This document shows positions 63,301 through 64,000 of a DNA stretch of 64,000 nucleotides, in pieces (the first letter of the stretch is position 1; each line of letters begins with the position of its first letter). The position numbers and the translations under genes were made by a program. A model generated the notes under the pieces. The model was not told the DNA's origin. It did no database searches and saw only the letters and a program-made list of their open reading frames with translations. Where the stretch lies: the NCBI GenBank assembly GCA_963736575.1, contig CAVTPD010000003.1, positions 372,001 to 436,000 on the forward strand, read 5' to 3'. The stretch comes from CAVTPD01 sp963736575. Its GTDB lineage: Bacteria; Bacteroidota; Bacteroidia; Cytophagales; JAAEPT01.

Positions 63301-63760
63301 CTGAACGAGCTATATCCGCATCTGTTAAGTCAACTTGACTGTCCTGAATAATAGGGACTTTGGCATTAATCGCTATTTGTTTAGCGGCCACTTTGTCTCC
63401 CATTTGTGCCATTGCTTCTGGCTCTGGACCAACAAAAATAACACCTTCTTCTCTACAGCGCGTGGCAAAATTTAAGTTCTCTGACAAGAAACCATAACCG
63501 GGATGAATAGCATCTATATTATGACGCTTTGCCAATTTTATAATTTCCTCAACATCTAAGTAAGGTTTTAATGGCTCTTCGTCAGATCCAATCTGATAAG
63601 CTTCATCTGCTTTATACCTATGTAGCGAATAGCGGTCTTCAAAAGTATACATGGCTACCGTACGGATTCCTAATTCCGAAGCAGCTCTTAGTATTCTAAT
63701 AGCAATTTCACCTCTGTTGGCTACAAGTATTTTATCCAGTTTTTTAAGTTCCTGTTCCAT
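60305..63760 (-). CDS. pyc: Pyruvate carboxylase
   Basis: 1151 residues, single-chain form. Biotin carboxylase domain (about 1-460) with AASGGGGRGMRVIRSEDELQ and ERDCSVQRRFQKVVEVAPSP. Carboxyltransferase domain (about 535-800) with DTTFRDAHQSLLATRVRSRD and the catalytic LHTHDTSSIQSSTY region. Biotinyl domain at the end with VIEAMKMETTIAAS, where the lysine carries biotin. It makes oxaloacetate for gluconeogenesis and anaplerosis. First gene of pyc-cmk. Confidence 0.97.
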   Translation of the reverse strand: MEQELKKLDKILVANRGEIAIRILRAASELGIRTVAMYTFEDRYSLHRYKADEAYQIGSDEEPLKPYLDVEEIIKLAKRHNIDAIHPGYGFLSENLNFATRCREEGVIFVGPEPEAMAQMGDKVAAKQIAINAKVPIIQDSQVDLTDADIARSEAKRIGYPVMLKAASGGGGRGMRVIRSEDELQRSFGEAKAEAEKFFGDDTVFLEKFIDQPKHIEVQLMGDNYGNIVHLYERDCSVQRRFQKVVEVAPSPNLKEDTKQKIYGYAIAIAKAVNYNNVGTVEFLVDRDENIFFIEVNPRVQVEHTITEEVTGVDIVRSQILIAKGHKLSDPGIFILSQEDVQLNGFAVQCRVTTENPKENFKPDYGTIIAYRNAAGFGIRLDEGSTYPGMKISPFFDSMLVKVTAKGRTLKGAAERLDRTLSEFRIRGVETNIHFLKNVISHPTFRSGDCTVNFIKDNPSLFQMPRILDRGTKTLKYLGHTTVNGNPSVKFTDPNKKFRTPIIPSYDKADIYPKGTKDILTDLGREGFVDWLKKEKSVKITDTTFRDAHQSLLATRVRSRDLLAIAESYAKNNPEIFSVEMWGGATFDVALRFLHECPWKRLKAMREAMPNILLQMLFRGSNGVGYKAYPDNLIEKFIVESANNGMDIFRIFDSLNWLDAMKTSIRTVKNETNSLAEVAICYTGDILDKEQKKYTLQYYIDLAKRIEDEGAHILAIKDMAGLLTPMAAAELIPALKEAVSMPLHLHTHDTSSIQSSTYLKAIEGGIDVVDCSIASMSGLTSQPNLNSVAHMFKGHERDPKLNIPSLNKYSTYWEDIREYYYPFESGLKAGTAEVYGNEIPGGQYSNLRPQAESLGLVGEDFEKVKRNYAVVNKMFGDIVKVTPSSKVVGDMAIFMTSNNITPEDIMNPANSYAYPESVVSFFRGELGQPVGGFPKELQKVILKGEKPFTDRPNEHLEPIDFDKEFKEFQVKFADFCDFKDFLSYKLYPKVFEDYFQHHMDYGYVSDIPTKAFFFGLEKGEEILVPIDEGKTIMIKLMYVLEPDENGMRTVGFELNGQTRRIQIKDENFKGTVASNKKVTDKETEVGAPLQGKISGVSVKVGDEVDEDTPLFVIEAMKMETTIAASRQAKVKRIVLEAGSMVQQNDVVIELE

Positions 63761-63842
63761 AAATTTTTATATAGATAGCAAATAGACGATTCCACAACAA
63801 AACTATAAATTTTAGCTTTAAAGGGAGGTTTAAACCCGAAGT

Positions 63843-64000
63843 TTATCGGAAGTTTTTAAGAATACTAGTAAGCTCTTGTCTGTATTCTTCAAAATCATCC
63901 AAATTCATATGGGTTCCGTTTTCTATGGTTATTAATTGTACGTTGGAATTTAAGCGCGCCAACTTTTCGCTATGTAAATAAGGAATTTTTACATCTTTAG
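63843..64000 (-). CDS. C-terminal part of a probable alpha/beta hydrolase (5' end outside window)
   Basis: 51 residues remain, ending in TAA at 63843-63845. The residues run KDVKIPYLHSEKLARL, then VQLITIENGTHMNL and EYRQELTSILKNF. A histidine in a GTHMN context after a strand, before a final helix, fits the catalytic histidine of alpha/beta-hydrolase enzymes. The rest of the gene lies beyond the window edge, so the assignment rests on a short tail. Confidence 0.6.
   Translation of the reverse strand, partial: KDVKIPYLHSEKLARLNSNVQLITIENGTHMNLDDFEEYRQELTSILKNFR

Noticed and set aside
1..64000. CRISPR arrays, insertion sequences, integrases, prophage or replication origin
   Set aside because: No repeated spacer pattern, transposase motif, terminal repeats or DnaA-box cluster was seen in the window.

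Overview
The window is a gene-dense, low-GC stretch of a Bacteroidota chromosome. The evidence is ribosome and Nqr genes of the Bacteroidota type, promoters of the TTTG-N19-TAnnTTTG kind, lipoproteins ending their signal in SCKK or ACKK, almost no Shine-Dalgarno sequences, and a DUF3467 gene beside rpoC. Cytophagales or Flavobacteriales fit; the sequence alone does not let me choose. No gene-free stretch exceeds about 150 bases, except 43293-43609, which holds a leader peptide and attenuator.

Layout. 1-303 is the tail of a probable WapI-type immunity gene. 368-3142 (minus) is carA-eno-ftsB. 3230-16664 (minus) is the S10-spc-alpha ribosomal cluster, rplC to rplQ, with secY, infA, rpmJ and rpoA. 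16818-20134 (minus) is the str cluster rpsL-rpsG-fusA-rpsJ, with its own promoter and terminator. 20220-33505 (minus) is tRNA-Tyr, tRNA-Gly, tRNA-Thr, tuf, tRNA-Trp, secE, nusG, rplK, rplA, rplJ, rplL, rpoB, rpoC and a DUF3467 gene. From 33.6 kb come housekeeping and accessory genes: M1 peptidase, hemH, a coiled-coil membrane protein, rluD and a DMT transporter, a D-cysteine desulfhydrase-like enzyme, glutathione peroxidase, DUF3127, and a second DMT transporter behind an attenuator. Then DUF2461, an imelysin / di-heme oxidoreductase / imelysin operon, and tgt-dinB-lptG-propeller. Divergent from tgt lie GT2 - ECF sigma - rsmG - trxA. The window ends with nqrABCDE, pyc-cmk and the tail of an alpha/beta hydrolase.

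The most unusual observation is a set of eleven reading-frame breaks in five otherwise well conserved genes: rpoB (6), rplJ (2), DUF3127 (1), EamA transporter (1) and nqrD (1). All have the same sign, one extra base, and total lengths return to multiples of three once one base per break is removed. Each can be repaired by dropping one A that directly precedes a G, so that the zero-frame codon would be AGN. Eight breaks lie within 3.2 kb. Unpolished sequence is the simplest explanation. The shared A|G boundary makes a read-level check worthwhile before +1 frameshifting or four-base decoding is dismissed.

Other notable items are a ribosome-controlled attenuator with mutually exclusive hairpins before the second DMT transporter, paired palindromic operators flanking the imelysin promoter, an Nqr operon without nqrF, a second imelysin lacking the GxHxxE histidine, and a DUF3127 protein whose restored C-terminus resembles the SSB acidic tip.
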